Assembly (NCBI RefSeq): GCF_001633105.1
Contig: NZ_LUKZ01000009.1
Location: forward strand, 967,269-1,031,268
Source: Acidovorax sp. GW101-3H11
GTDB lineage: Bacteria; Pseudomonadota; Gammaproteobacteria; Burkholderiales; Burkholderiaceae_C
Length of the DNA: 64,000 bases
Direction: 5' to 3'
In this document: positions 1 through 7,326 of the stretch, one piece after another
Layout of the letters: every line of letters starts with the position of its first letter
Position numbering within the stretch: position 1 is the stretch's first letter
Position numbers and translations under genes: made by a program
The notes under the pieces: generated by a model
The model's input: the letters and a program-made list of their open reading frames with translations, nothing else
What the model was told of the DNA's origin: nothing
Databases searched by the model: none

Positions 1-593
1 GGGCGCCGCCCCCCCCAGGAAGCTGTTGGCCGAGAGAAACCAGTAAGCCAGCCCCCAGCCGTCCTTCTCGTCGCCACAGACCTCCAGGACAGACTTCAGG
101 GCCTTGCGTGGCCTCCAGTCGGCTTCGGGATCCAGCCCGTAGCCGGGGAAGTAATCGACGCCGTTGTGGTGGATCGCGAAGATCTGCCGCTGGCGCTTCC
201 ATTTGTTGGGTTGTGTGCTCGGATTGGTCGCGCTCAGGCCGGCCAGTTCGGCCAGTTTGGCCGCGGTCAGCCAGTCCGCGCCTTCCAGCACGGCCTTGCG
301 CGAGCGCGCGAGCATCGCCGCCTCCCGAAGCAGGGTCGGCTCGGGTGGAGCCTTGGGCACCACGGCGTTGACCAATGCTTTCAGGGTCTGCTCGTTCTGC
401 TCGCGCAACGCCGCGTCGATAAACGACACGACGTTGGCTAACGTCTGCGCCAGCAGGCCCGCGTACTGGGCATCGGCCCGCGCCACGGGCAACACGATCA
501 CCCGTCGGCCTTGACCTTGACGAGCCGGCTTCGCACCTCGCTCGGGGTGCCCACCAGGGTAGCGAATGCTGCGGTGTCACGGATGGCGGTCAT
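1..593 (-). pseudogene. Island antitoxin-like/hypothetical gene, frameshifted and cut by window edge
   Basis: Two frames on the minus strand together give one plausible protein. The ATG at 593 opens a frame reading MTAIRDTAAFATLVGTPSEV and stops at a TGA (500-498) just after a GGG run. From there a second frame (VIVLPVARADAQYAG onward) runs without a stop to base 1. Adding one G in the GGG run at 501-503 would join the two smoothly. The downstream part has a helix-rich segment (LTAAKLAELAGLSATNP) and a C-terminal tract (GWGLAYWFLSANSFLGG) resembling the toxin-binding end of Xre/MbcA/ParS-type antitoxins. That family assignment is from memory and tentative. Alternatively the real start is the GTG at 501 and the upstream frame is noise. 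The gene continues past the window, so no partner toxin can be seen. Confidence 0.5.
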
Positions 594-610
594 GGCTTAT
601 TCCAGGGAAA

Positions 611-628
611 GATTATCTAGATTATCTC
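611..628. promoter_or_regulatory. Tandem 9-bp near-palindromic repeats, candidate operator
   Basis: AGATTATCT occurs twice back to back (611-619 and 620-628), about 20 bp upstream of the ATG at 593. Each unit is nearly its own reverse complement. Placement directly before an antitoxin-like gene suggests autoregulation, and it supports 593 as the true start. Inference only. Confidence 0.4.
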
Positions 629-934
629 ATTTTCCTCTACTTCATGTAATCCAATGAGCAGTGCAGAGCGTGCGGCATGCTCGGGCGAGAGGGATCGGAA
701 TCGCGGTAAAAACACCGGGACAAGGCTCGGTGCGAACGGTGCCGCTGGTGCTCGCGCACCCAACGCCACCGGGATTCAACCATCGATCCGGGTGCTTGCC
801 GGATGGCTTCATACAGCCGGCGTTGCCAGCAGTCCGACAGGCGTACCCTCTCCGGCGAAGCGCGCCGGCAGTTTCGGCGCCGTCGGCGCTGGACGAAGCG
901 CTTTGCGGGACGGACCGATAGCCCGGGACTGGCA
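629..934. other. Intergenic stretch, no supported gene
   Basis: Open frames exist here on both strands but have the skewed arginine/alanine-rich composition of high-GC shadow frames, with no credible ribosome binding site. No terminator or RNA gene was seen. Confidence 0.4.
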
Positions 935-1495
935 TCAACCCACCAGCCCCAGCGCGGCGATTACGGCCGCCGTCATCGCCTCGTTGTGCGCCTCCGGGAC
1001 GTCGAAAGTCTCGTGCAGCACGTTCATCGACATGAACAGGCGCTGGAGCACGCGGCCGAGTTGCGCGGGATGGCGCAGCCGGTAGCCGGGCGGAAGGCGC
1101 CGGTCCTCCTCCTGCAGGTCCACGTCCACCAGCATCAGCAGGATGAGCTTGATCTGGTCGGGCTGCGGCAGGAGGAAGTGCAGCCAGTGGCTCCACTGCG
1201 CATTGACGGCCCGGAAGAAGCGCACGCACTCGGGAATCAGCAGCAGCGGACGCGGGTCGTCGTCGTAGCCCTCGACCTGCACCACCATGCGGCCCGCGAA
1301 GCGGTGAACCTGGACCGCATTGTCGCTGAACAGCATCAGACGCGCGACCGTTCCGCCCACTTGGCAGGTCTCGATGTCCGCGCGCGCGATGACGACGGCG
1401 AGGTCCGCGCCCTGCGCCGCCCGGTCGAAGCCCTCGGCGTTCGTGATCCTGATTTCCGTGACGAATCTCCTGTGTAGTCTCCGGCGCACAGCCAC
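935..1495 (-). CDS. Conserved-looking island hypothetical protein
   Basis: The minus-strand frame ending at 935 has a convincing soluble-protein composition from about VTEIRITNAEGFDRAAQG to its end (HNEAMTAAVIAALGLVG). In between it is rich in hydrophobic/aromatic clusters such as VNAQWSHWLHFLLPQPDQIK and a run of helical, acidic segments. I recognise no family. The start is unclear: a good AGGAG sequence lies near 1470, but no ATG, GTG or TTG follows it in frame at a sensible distance. The nearest in-frame starts are GTGs at 1495 and 1489. The longer upstream extension of this frame runs antisense through the HU gene and is not believable. It is transcribed divergently from the HU gene and probably belongs to the same island backbone. 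Confidence 0.5.
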   Translation of the reverse strand: MAVRRRLHRRFVTEIRITNAEGFDRAAQGADLAVVIARADIETCQVGGTVARLMLFSDNAVQVHRFAGRMVVQVEGYDDDPRPLLLIPECVRFFRAVNAQWSHWLHFLLPQPDQIKLILLMLVDVDLQEEDRRLPPGYRLRHPAQLGRVLQRLFMSMNVLHETFDVPEAHNEAMTAAVIAALGLVG

Positions 1496-1720
1496 GCGGC
1501 GGCGAACCGTGGTCCGTGCGCGGAAGGCGTGGACCATCGAAGCGGCAGCGCCATCGCCACCACGTTCAGGATCCCCCGCCCCCGTGCCGATGCAAGCCCG
1601 ACGCCGGTGATCCGCAGCCCTCGGGCGTCGTGGCGCCTGCTCGATAAAATGAGGGTCGGCGCAACGCTCAGCCCGCTGCCGCGCGGTGTGCCCAATCCCA
1701 ATACACAGAGATCGAAAATC

Positions 1721-2110
1721 ATGGCAACTGCGAAGAAAATCACCGCGCCAGCGCCTGCGAAGAAGGCCGCCAAGGCCCCTGCCACCGCCGGCATCCGTCC
1801 GGTCAAGGACACCTTCACCAAGAGCGCGCTGATCAATCACCTGGCCGAGCAATCGAGCGTCGAGCCCAAGGCCGTGAAGGCCGTCCTGGCCGCCCTGGAA
1901 GCCACCGTGCTCGGCTCGGTCAACAAGAAGGGCGCGGGCGGGTTCACGCTTCCCGGCCTGCTCAAGATCGACGTACAAAAGGTGCCTGCCAAGCCCAAAC
2001 GCAAGGGCATCAACCCGTTCACCAAGGAAGAACAGGTTTTCGCGGCCAAGCCAGCCACCGTGCGCATCAAGACCCGCGCGCTCAAGAAGCTCAAGGACGC
2101 CGCGCTCTGA
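1721..2110 (+). CDS. HU-family DNA-binding protein with Ala/Lys-rich N-terminal tail
   Basis: A 129-residue protein. After an Ala/Lys-rich tail of roughly 30 residues (MATAKKITAPAPAKKAAK) comes a helical segment (FTKSALINHLAEQSSVEPKA) and then the beta-arm region. The signature arm sequence RKGINPFTKEEQVF corresponds to the Arg-x-x-Asn-Pro-x-Thr motif by which HU/IHF proteins intercalate prolines into bent DNA. HU proteins are usually about 90 residues. The basic tail resembles those of some betaproteobacterial HU-like proteins and would add non-specific DNA affinity. The start was chosen at the ATG because sequence similarity to the family begins just after it, although the ribosome binding site (GAGATCG) is weak. 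It likely acts as an island-encoded nucleoid protein. It faces the convergent ART-like pseudogene, and a small GC hairpin (GCCCGG-TCAG-CCGGGC, about 2129-2144) lies between them. Confidence 0.85.
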   Translation: MATAKKITAPAPAKKAAKAPATAGIRPVKDTFTKSALINHLAEQSSVEPKAVKAVLAALEATVLGSVNKKGAGGFTLPGLLKIDVQKVPAKPKRKGINPFTKEEQVFAAKPATVRIKTRALKKLKDAAL

Positions 2111-2134
2111 TGCGATGCGACAGTAGCGGCCCGG

Positions 2135-2749
2135 TCAGCCGGGCTGCCCTGTCGGCATGACCCGTTCCGACCTGCACCGCCCTACCATGCGCTGCAGCCG
2201 TTGCCGCACCATAGAAAGGTGCTCGGGAAATCGCGTGACGTTGGGGTCGCTGGTTTCCCGGCCCCACCAGATGCCGGCGTAGTCCGAGACCGCGCCGTTG
2301 TAGCCGCAGTCCGGGCCGTCCTCCTCGAACTCCGCGCACAGGCGCCGCAGCGCTTCGCGGAAAGTCAGCCGACGCACGGCGACCAGCACTGCGGGGTTCC
2401 ACACGACCCAGACGTTGCCCCAGAAATCGCGGACCGCGTCGTTGCCCGAGCACTCGAAGAACCTGTCGTAGGCCTCGCCCACGTCGAAGCGCCCCTCCGG
2501 CACCTTGATCCCCTCGGTCCAGCGCGCCGAGGGCGCAACCCAGGCCTCCAGCACACAGCCTCCCGCTCCGTACTCGCCGTACTCGCCCTACTCGTAGGCC
2601 ACGGACAGCGATTCGCTCAGGCAGATCCCGGTGCCGGTGTAGCTGCATGATGCCGAGCGCCGAAAACCCTCCCGCAAGATGCGCCGCCCGCTCGCGCTGC
2701 GCGTGCCATGGAAGAGCGGCCCCAGGCGGCCATCGGTATTGGTGTCCAT
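2135..2749 (-). pseudogene. ADP-ribosyltransferase-like protein interrupted by an in-frame amber codon
   Basis: Reading from the ATG at 2749 gives MDTNTDGRLGPLFHGTRSAS, a glycine/serine-rich stretch, then GTGICLSESLSVAYE. A TAG follows at 2590-2588, and the same frame then continues as GEYGEYGAGGCVLEAWVAPS to a stop at 2135. The halves fit one protein of about 204 residues. The TAG lies in three near-identical 9-bp units (GAGTAGGGC, GAGTACGGC, GAGTACGGA), so one C-to-G change from TAC (Tyr) explains it. The FHGT motif, an ILREGF segment and GTGICLSES followed by Tyr-Glu resemble the ADP-ribosyltransferase/Tpt1 fold (His near the N-terminus, Tyr, then acidic residue). That is inference. A shorter product could start at GTG 2554, preceded by GGGAGG. 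It lies 51 bp downstream of the methylase-like gene on the same strand. Confidence 0.5.
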
Positions 2750-2800
2750 GCCCGGAGCTTCCCAGCGGAGCCCCCCGGTGCAAGGTCGCCGCCCACCGCG

Positions 2801-3649
2801 TCAATCATCGAAAAGCCTGAGCTGGGCAGCCACTTTCGGTTGCGGCGCCTGACGCACCACCGGCCTGCGCTCGGGCCGCGCATCGCTCTTGTGCGCCCGA
2901 GCGGGATGGGGCACGGCGGGGGAAACGGTATCGGTGCGCTGCGGCTCGGGCTCGCGCGCCTGCCGCGCCTCGATGCGCCGCCGCCAGCCGCCCAGCACAT
3001 GGGCTGGCGTGTACCAGCGGCTCCAGACCTCGTTGCTCAACGAATTGCCGTGCAGCACGATGGCCGGAATATGCAGCAGCGAAGCCTGGAGATAGGTCAT
3101 GTGGACACAGCACAGGTCGATGTCGATGCAGGTTGCATGCATCGCGCCCTGGTAGTTCAGCCCCGCCTGCTGCAGAGCATCGGCCATCGCGATCACCATG
3201 CCGCCCGCACCGGAGGCTGGCTCCAACACGTCGAGGAAGCCCTTCGCCCTGACCTCAGCCCCGTCGCCGACCAGCATGCGCGCCATCATCTGGGACACAT
3301 GGTAGGGCGTGAAGAACTGCCCCGCCCGGTCATTGCCCAGTTCGAGCTGCATGTAGACTACTCCGAGCACGTCGCCCAGTCCGCCCGCGGCATAGCGCTG
3401 TTCCATCGCGAAGGTCAGGTGTCCCAGCATGCGTGGGAAGCTCTCGAATACGTCGCGCGGATACCTCTTCGCGATCTGCAGGTAGCGCGCCTCGCGTGCG
3501 TCGAACTGGCGCCGGTCCACCGCGTTGCTGAACGACAGGCAGGACAGCTCGACGAAATCCGAGAACACCTCGTGCGGGTTCCAGCGGTGAGCGGTCTTTC
3601 GGATCAGTTGCAGCAGTTCCTTGGTGTGGTCGGTACCGTCCAGGTCCAT
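2801..3649 (-). CDS. N-6 DNA methylase-like protein lacking the catalytic NPPY motif
   Basis: A 282-residue protein with an N-terminal helical domain and a Rossmann-like methyltransferase core. GQFFTPYHVSQMMARM matches motif X and its flank in type I/N-6 methylases. VLEPASGAGGMVIAMADAL is SAM-binding motif I, and ATCIDIDLCCVHMTYLQ is motif II. Where NPPY/F (motif IV) is expected the sequence reads IVLHGNSLSNEVWSRWY, so the catalytic motif is absent. Similar island and plasmid proteins exist, as far as I recall. They may bind SAM or DNA without methylating. The start at 3649 has AAAGG six bases upstream. Frame continuity to an ATG at 3925 exists, but that extension looks non-coding. The C-terminus (after about residue 230) is basic and proline-rich. 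Confidence 0.7.
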   Translation of the reverse strand: MDLDGTDHTKELLQLIRKTAHRWNPHEVFSDFVELSCLSFSNAVDRRQFDAREARYLQIAKRYPRDVFESFPRMLGHLTFAMEQRYAAGGLGDVLGVVYMQLELGNDRAGQFFTPYHVSQMMARMLVGDGAEVRAKGFLDVLEPASGAGGMVIAMADALQQAGLNYQGAMHATCIDIDLCCVHMTYLQASLLHIPAIVLHGNSLSNEVWSRWYTPAHVLGGWRRRIEARQAREPEPQRTDTVSPAVPHPARAHKSDARPERRPVVRQAPQPKVAAQLRLFDD

Positions 3650-3655
3650 CGCCAT

Positions 3656-3988
3656 CCTTTCGCACCCGCCCATGCGAGTCGTCCAGAACAGCATCCCGCC
3701 CGGCAGGGCCGGATCAACGGCACCGCCCGGCCGCCAGGCAGCAGCCGATGCGAGCCCCCAGCCTTCGGCCGCCAGCCAGGCAGGTGGCATAGCGCGATGG
3801 AAGCGCACCCGTGCCCAGTAGCACCGTGCGCGGGCGCGCGCGGCCTTGCGGTGGTTGCGGCTGCCGCTCGGCATGGCCCGCCGGGCAAGTTCATCGTCTT
3901 TCAGCCAGTCTCCGTTCGGAAACACCTTACGGAGCCGTGCTCACCCTGCAAGGGCACATCTGCCAGCGTTGCTGCGGCGTCGTCCGGC
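3656..3988. other. Gap between methylase-like gene and upstream hypothetical
   Basis: Frames remain open on several strands. The minus frame beginning at 3925 is continuous with the methylase-like gene but is arginine-, tryptophan- and proline-rich, without recognisable motif. I see no firm gene, RNA or repeat here. Confidence 0.35.
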
Positions 3989-4303
3989 CTACTCCACAAA
4001 TGAAGGATTCAACAGATCGATCCCTGCCCCCTTGCACTTGATCCACGGGCCGCCGGGATGCTCCTGGCCATCCCAGGCCGCGAGCGCCGCAAGGGCATCG
4101 GCAGCATGCTCGTAGCAATACCGGCGCTCATATCCTTCAAAGTTCAGTCCGACCACGAGGCCGGTCGTGAAACTGAAGCGATGCAAGCCACACACAGCAG
4201 TGCCGATGACGCGGAGTTGAATGTAGCCTTGCGAAACTAGGAAGGCTTCGAGTTCAGCTGTCGGGCCGTCTTCCTGAACACGTCGGCGAACGCGCTTCAA
4301 CAT
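3989..4303 (-). CDS. Small island hypothetical protein
   Basis: A 104-residue protein beginning MLKRVRRRVQEDGPTAELEA. A basic N-terminal helix is followed by a compact domain containing GYIQLRVIGTAVCGLHRFSF, an ERRYCYEHAADALAAL helix and a conserved-looking tail (GPWIKCKGAGIDLLNPSF). An AGGAAAG ribosome binding site lies 5-6 bases before the ATG. It sits 58 bp downstream of the Fic gene on the same strand, so the two are likely co-transcribed. The pattern of a terminal KGxGIDLLNP motif is one I associate with integrative-element cargo genes of beta- and gammaproteobacteria, but I know no assigned function. Confidence 0.65.
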   Translation of the reverse strand: MLKRVRRRVQEDGPTAELEAFLVSQGYIQLRVIGTAVCGLHRFSFTTGLVVGLNFEGYERRYCYEHAADALAALAAWDGQEHPGGPWIKCKGAGIDLLNPSFVE

Positions 4304-4361
4304 GTGCTTTCCTGGGAAAACGGAGGACGGCGGAAGGAGCTTTGTACTGCGGCGGAACCGC

Positions 4362-5906
4362 TCACTCGACGATGGGCACCGGCTCGCGGTCCTCGAACGC
4401 CGACTGCACCGCCTCGACGACGCGCAGGGCCAGCGCCTTGTCTTCGAGCACTGCGTACTCCCTTGTCAGCTTGCCGGAGACCCGCCATCCGTTCTCCTTG
4501 ATCGACCGGATCATGCGCACGGCGTCCAAATCGGGCATCTCCAGCACGTCCTTGATGCGGCGCTGCGCGACCTCGAACCGGATCAGCACGCGCGCCTCGT
4601 CCGCCATCTCGTGCCGGATCGTGTGGGCAACAAGCTGGGCCGTGTAGACCGCGTGCTCCGTGAGATCTGGGTAGCGCCAGGCCGCACCAGCGTCCTCGTA
4701 GGCGTCGAACACGAGGTTCGAGCGCACGCTGTCTTCGTAGGTGAGCATCTCCCCGAAGCGGTGGGCATCGTCGTAGCGCCGCATGAAGGGGCGCGAGAAC
4801 ACCTCCAGGACGCGGTCGTATCCATGGCCGAACTCCCGCACGCCGGTGATGGTGGCCGACACGGGAAGGATCACGCCCGCGGGAATGGCCCGATCGCGCT
4901 GCAGCGTGTCGTTGATGAGAAAGCGGTGGATGCGTCCGTTGCCGTCGCTCATCGGGTGGATGTAGACGAAGCCGAACGCGATGACGGCAGCGCGCGCCAG
5001 CGCCTCCCGTCCGCGCGTCGCCTGCTCGAACGCCTTGAGTCCGTCCAGCATTCCGTCCAGCGAAGTGAAGTCCGGGCCGATGTAGTGGACGATGTCGTCG
5101 CGAATGGTGGCCTGACCCACGAAGACCGGCGATTGGCGCACGCCGAAGCGAAGCGCGGTTTCGCCGAGGATACCCTTCTGCAGCACGGTGAGGCTGTCGA
5201 TGCCCAGTGGCTCCTCGAGCTTGCCGCAGTGCTCGGCCATGACGTGGGCAAACCGCTTGATGCGATCGGTCTTGTCCGCCTCGTGCTCGATCAGGAAACT
5301 CGCCCGCGACTCCTTGAGCGTGAGCCACGCTGCGGCGCGCATAAGCACGTCCTCGCCGAACTGGCGGTCCAGCTCGGCGATCGCCCCGAAGGGATCGAAC
5401 TGCAGCGCCTGGCCGAGGGCCGGGGTACGGCGCACGAGCGGACAGAACGCCGGGGTGCCCGGCAGGTTGTTGTTGATGCGCCAGCGCCGTTCCCGGACAG
5501 CCTCGGTGCGCGTCAGATAGGCGTCTGCGGCGATGGCGTCGACATAGGTTCCGGCGGTCAGGTCCGGCACATCGAGCCGGTGCCCGGTGAGCCACTCGTA
5601 GAAGAAGCCGGCACGGCGTGCGTACTGCCCGAAGGGCTCAGCCCAGCACCACTGCTCCAGCGGCTCCGGCCCACAGGCTGCGAACAGCCGCGCGAAGAAC
5701 TCGAGGTGGATCTCCTCGTATTTCAGGCCGAACTCGAAGTGACCGGCGAAGCTGTCCGTCGGCCGGTAGACGGCCTGGTACTGGTTCAGGATGCGCTCGG
5801 GCGACTCTCGCACCGAGCGGGTGGTGCCGATGGTCGATTCCACCCGCAGGGGCTGTACCAAGGCGATGCCGTACTGAGCCTTCAGGGCCTTGAATCCAAT
5901 CTGCAT
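4362..5906 (-). CDS. Fic-domain AMP-transferase (self-inhibited class II type)
   Basis: A 514-residue protein predicted to transfer AMP from ATP to hydroxyl side chains of target proteins. The Fic core motif HPMSDGNGRIHR is at residues 317-328, with all catalytic positions of HxFx[D/E]GNGRxxR except Met for Phe. An upstream helix ESRASFLIEHE (about 199-209) fits the inhibitory motif [S/T]xxxE, with Ser203 and Glu207. The conserved Gly/Asn after Glu is His, so auto-inhibition may be weaker. A long N-terminal region and a C-terminal winged-helix-like tail (RRIKDVLEMPDLDAVRMI) flank the Fic fold. The ATG at 5906 has AAGGGG 11 bases upstream. A 6-bp inverted repeat lies upstream at 5975-5998. Possible roles are phage defence or stress control, since many Fic genes of this build are carried by mobile islands without a separate antitoxin. 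Confidence 0.88.
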   Translation of the reverse strand: MQIGFKALKAQYGIALVQPLRVESTIGTTRSVRESPERILNQYQAVYRPTDSFAGHFEFGLKYEEIHLEFFARLFAACGPEPLEQWCWAEPFGQYARRAGFFYEWLTGHRLDVPDLTAGTYVDAIAADAYLTRTEAVRERRWRINNNLPGTPAFCPLVRRTPALGQALQFDPFGAIAELDRQFGEDVLMRAAAWLTLKESRASFLIEHEADKTDRIKRFAHVMAEHCGKLEEPLGIDSLTVLQKGILGETALRFGVRQSPVFVGQATIRDDIVHYIGPDFTSLDGMLDGLKAFEQATRGREALARAAVIAFGFVYIHPMSDGNGRIHRFLINDTLQRDRAIPAGVILPVSATITGVREFGHGYDRVLEVFSRPFMRRYDDAHRFGEMLTYEDSVRSNLVFDAYEDAGAAWRYPDLTEHAVYTAQLVAHTIRHEMADEARVLIRFEVAQRRIKDVLEMPDLDAVRMIRSIKENGWRVSGKLTREYAVLEDKALALRVVEAVQSAFEDREPVPIVE

Positions 5907-5974
5907 GTTACAAAAATCCCCTTAATCACCACGAAAAATGATGATGATCAACTCCGTTGGAGCAAAAACACTTC

Positions 5975-5998
5975 GGCGTATGGTTACATAAATACGCC
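5975..5998. promoter_or_regulatory. Inverted repeat upstream of fic
   Basis: GGCGTA (5975-5980) and TACGCC (5993-5998) are exact inverted copies separated by 12 AT-rich bases. They lie 69 bp before the Fic start codon in otherwise AT-rich DNA, as expected of a repressor operator in a promoter. Confidence 0.35.
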
Positions 5999-6495
5999 GA
6001 CAACCCAAGAAAAACAATGCCCAATGGCCGACACGATGGAAAAATACTTCCGCACAAGCCGATGGCAGGGAGCACTACCGATCGGTGATAGCTTGAAGCG
6101 ACCGGCCAGGTCAATGCCAACGCCGATGCCGATACCACCAGAAATCCCCCGCAGACCGGGGCGCTTGCGCGGCACTCCTTCGGAAACGCCAACTGCTGCG
6201 CCGCGGCTGCGCTCACACTGGGGACTCCCTCGCTTCCCTTGCGGAAGACTTCCCCGCTCCGGCTGGGCGTAGCAGTCGTTACCTGCCTCTACGGGATTCG
6301 CCGCCATCTGAGCGACAACCCGGCTGACAACGGGATTCCGAGCGATCCCAGTCCCCCTTCGCCGTCGGCCAGCCCACCATGGCTGCACGTCGGCGGCTTC
6401 TTCATTTCCCGCCACCCCTGCGGTGGCCAAGCAGTGGGCGAGTCGCCTGGGTCTTCAGGCCCAACCCCCGCCCTCCCTTTGACAGGAGAATTCAC
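5999..6495. other. Long untranslated leader before island hypothetical gene
   Basis: About 500 bases with no convincing coding frame on either strand. It is GC-rich with several short self-complementary segments, and ends in a good ribosome binding site (CAGGAG) for the gene at 6496. Architecture resembles the leader at 16236-16802, which also precedes a small island gene. Confidence 0.35.
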
Positions 6496-7200
6496 ATGCA
6501 AGCAGAGATGCTCCAGGCAGCCCACCGGCGGCCTGAGATTGAACGCACCCGCGTGGCAGTCGCCCTGCCACCGGATGCGACCTCCTCCGGCGAGGCGCTT
6601 TTCGTGCCGATCACCTGGGAAGATACGAACGACGACGGGGCGGGACGGCCCCGGATCCTGCGGGATCCGCACGGTGCGCTGCCCAGCTTCACCAGCCGGA
6701 GGCTGATCGGCTTCCTCTGCCAGGACCGGGCCACGCGCACGGTTGATGGCAATCTGAAGCTCTGGTACGGGGAGGTCAGCCCCGAAGACTACCTCCGGCT
6801 GTGGCGCGAGGCCCTCAAAAGCCCCCTGACGCCAGCGCAGCTGGCCGAGCGGCATGGCCTGTGCCTTCGCGTCACGCTGTGCGCAACCCTCGACAGGGTG
6901 CGCGGCATGCGCTGCCCCTGGCCGAATGCTCCATTCGAGACCTTCGAGCATCTGGAGGCCTTCTATGGAACGCGGCTGATCCACATCACGGCTGAAGCCG
7001 GCGAGACACGCTTCGGGCTCTCGCTCGACCTGCGCGAGCCCGAGGCCGCGCGCCATGCGTTCTACGTTGAATCGCTGCTGGCCCAGACCGGGGACACGCA
7101 GGCCGGGATCCGCGTGACGCTCGGGCGCGTGGCCCAGCCCCCGCACCGCCTGCCTGTCTTCGACTGGCAGGCCAACCTGTTCGAGGAGGCCACGTCATGA
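6496..7200 (+). CDS. Island hypothetical protein
   Basis: A 234-residue soluble protein starting MQAEMLQAAHRRPEIERT, with CAGGAG nine bases upstream. It has a regular alternation of charged helices and strands. Examples are EALFVPITWEDTNDDG near the N-terminus, LKLWYGEVSPEDYLRLWREA centrally and a C-terminal RLPVFDWQANLFEEATS. I recognise no catalytic motif, membrane segment or signal peptide. The stop codon overlaps the start of the next frame (ATGA at 7197), indicating an operon whose second gene is now broken. It probably belongs to the integrative-element backbone. Confidence 0.65.
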   Translation: MQAEMLQAAHRRPEIERTRVAVALPPDATSSGEALFVPITWEDTNDDGAGRPRILRDPHGALPSFTSRRLIGFLCQDRATRTVDGNLKLWYGEVSPEDYLRLWREALKSPLTPAQLAERHGLCLRVTLCATLDRVRGMRCPWPNAPFETFEHLEAFYGTRLIHITAEAGETRFGLSLDLREPEAARHAFYVESLLAQTGDTQAGIRVTLGRVAQPPHRLPVFDWQANLFEEATS

Positions 7201-7250
7201 GCCACCGCGTCGAATACCAGTGGGCCGCGTTCCACGTGCCAGGCGCTCTA
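7197..7250 (+). pseudogene. 5' stub of an island gene, cut at an insertion junction
   Basis: Translationally coupled (ATGA) to the preceding gene, the frame reads MSHRVEYQWAAFHVPGA, a believable protein beginning. It then turns into a composition unlike coding DNA until a chance stop at 7550. The change falls near 7245-7255, where an opposing truncated gene also ends. The junction position is approximate. Confidence 0.45.
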
Positions 7251-7326
7251 CACGAACAATCAATCCCATGCCGACGAACAACGACAGGACGGCCCGTATG
7301 GAGTCGAGGAAGGAATCGACCGGCAT
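7250..7326 (-). pseudogene. 5' stub of a small membrane-protein-like gene, cut at the same junction
   Basis: The stop of the LpxR-like gene overlaps an ATG (TGATG at 7328-7324). The new frame reads MPVDSFLDSIRAVLSLFGMG, followed by hydrophobic residues typical of a first transmembrane helix. After about 25 codons it enters island DNA and loses protein character. Translational coupling argues that a real third gene of this operon was lost at the junction. Confidence 0.4.

Noticed and set aside
1529-1720. N-terminal extension of the HU-like protein
   Set aside because: No similarity to HU and weak coding character. The ATG at 1721 gives the expected tail.
2129-2144. GC hairpin after the HU gene as a rho-independent terminator
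   Set aside because: A six-bp stem exists but no T-run follows on either strand, so it was not called as a terminator.
2708-4003. Long plus-strand open frame opposite the methylase-like gene
   Set aside because: Composition is Arg/His-rich, there is no ribosome binding site, and the opposite strand holds clear methylase motifs.
4302-6272. 656-codon plus-strand frame opposite fic
   Set aside because: Shadow of the high-GC Fic gene. No motif, and Fic motifs on the other strand are decisive.
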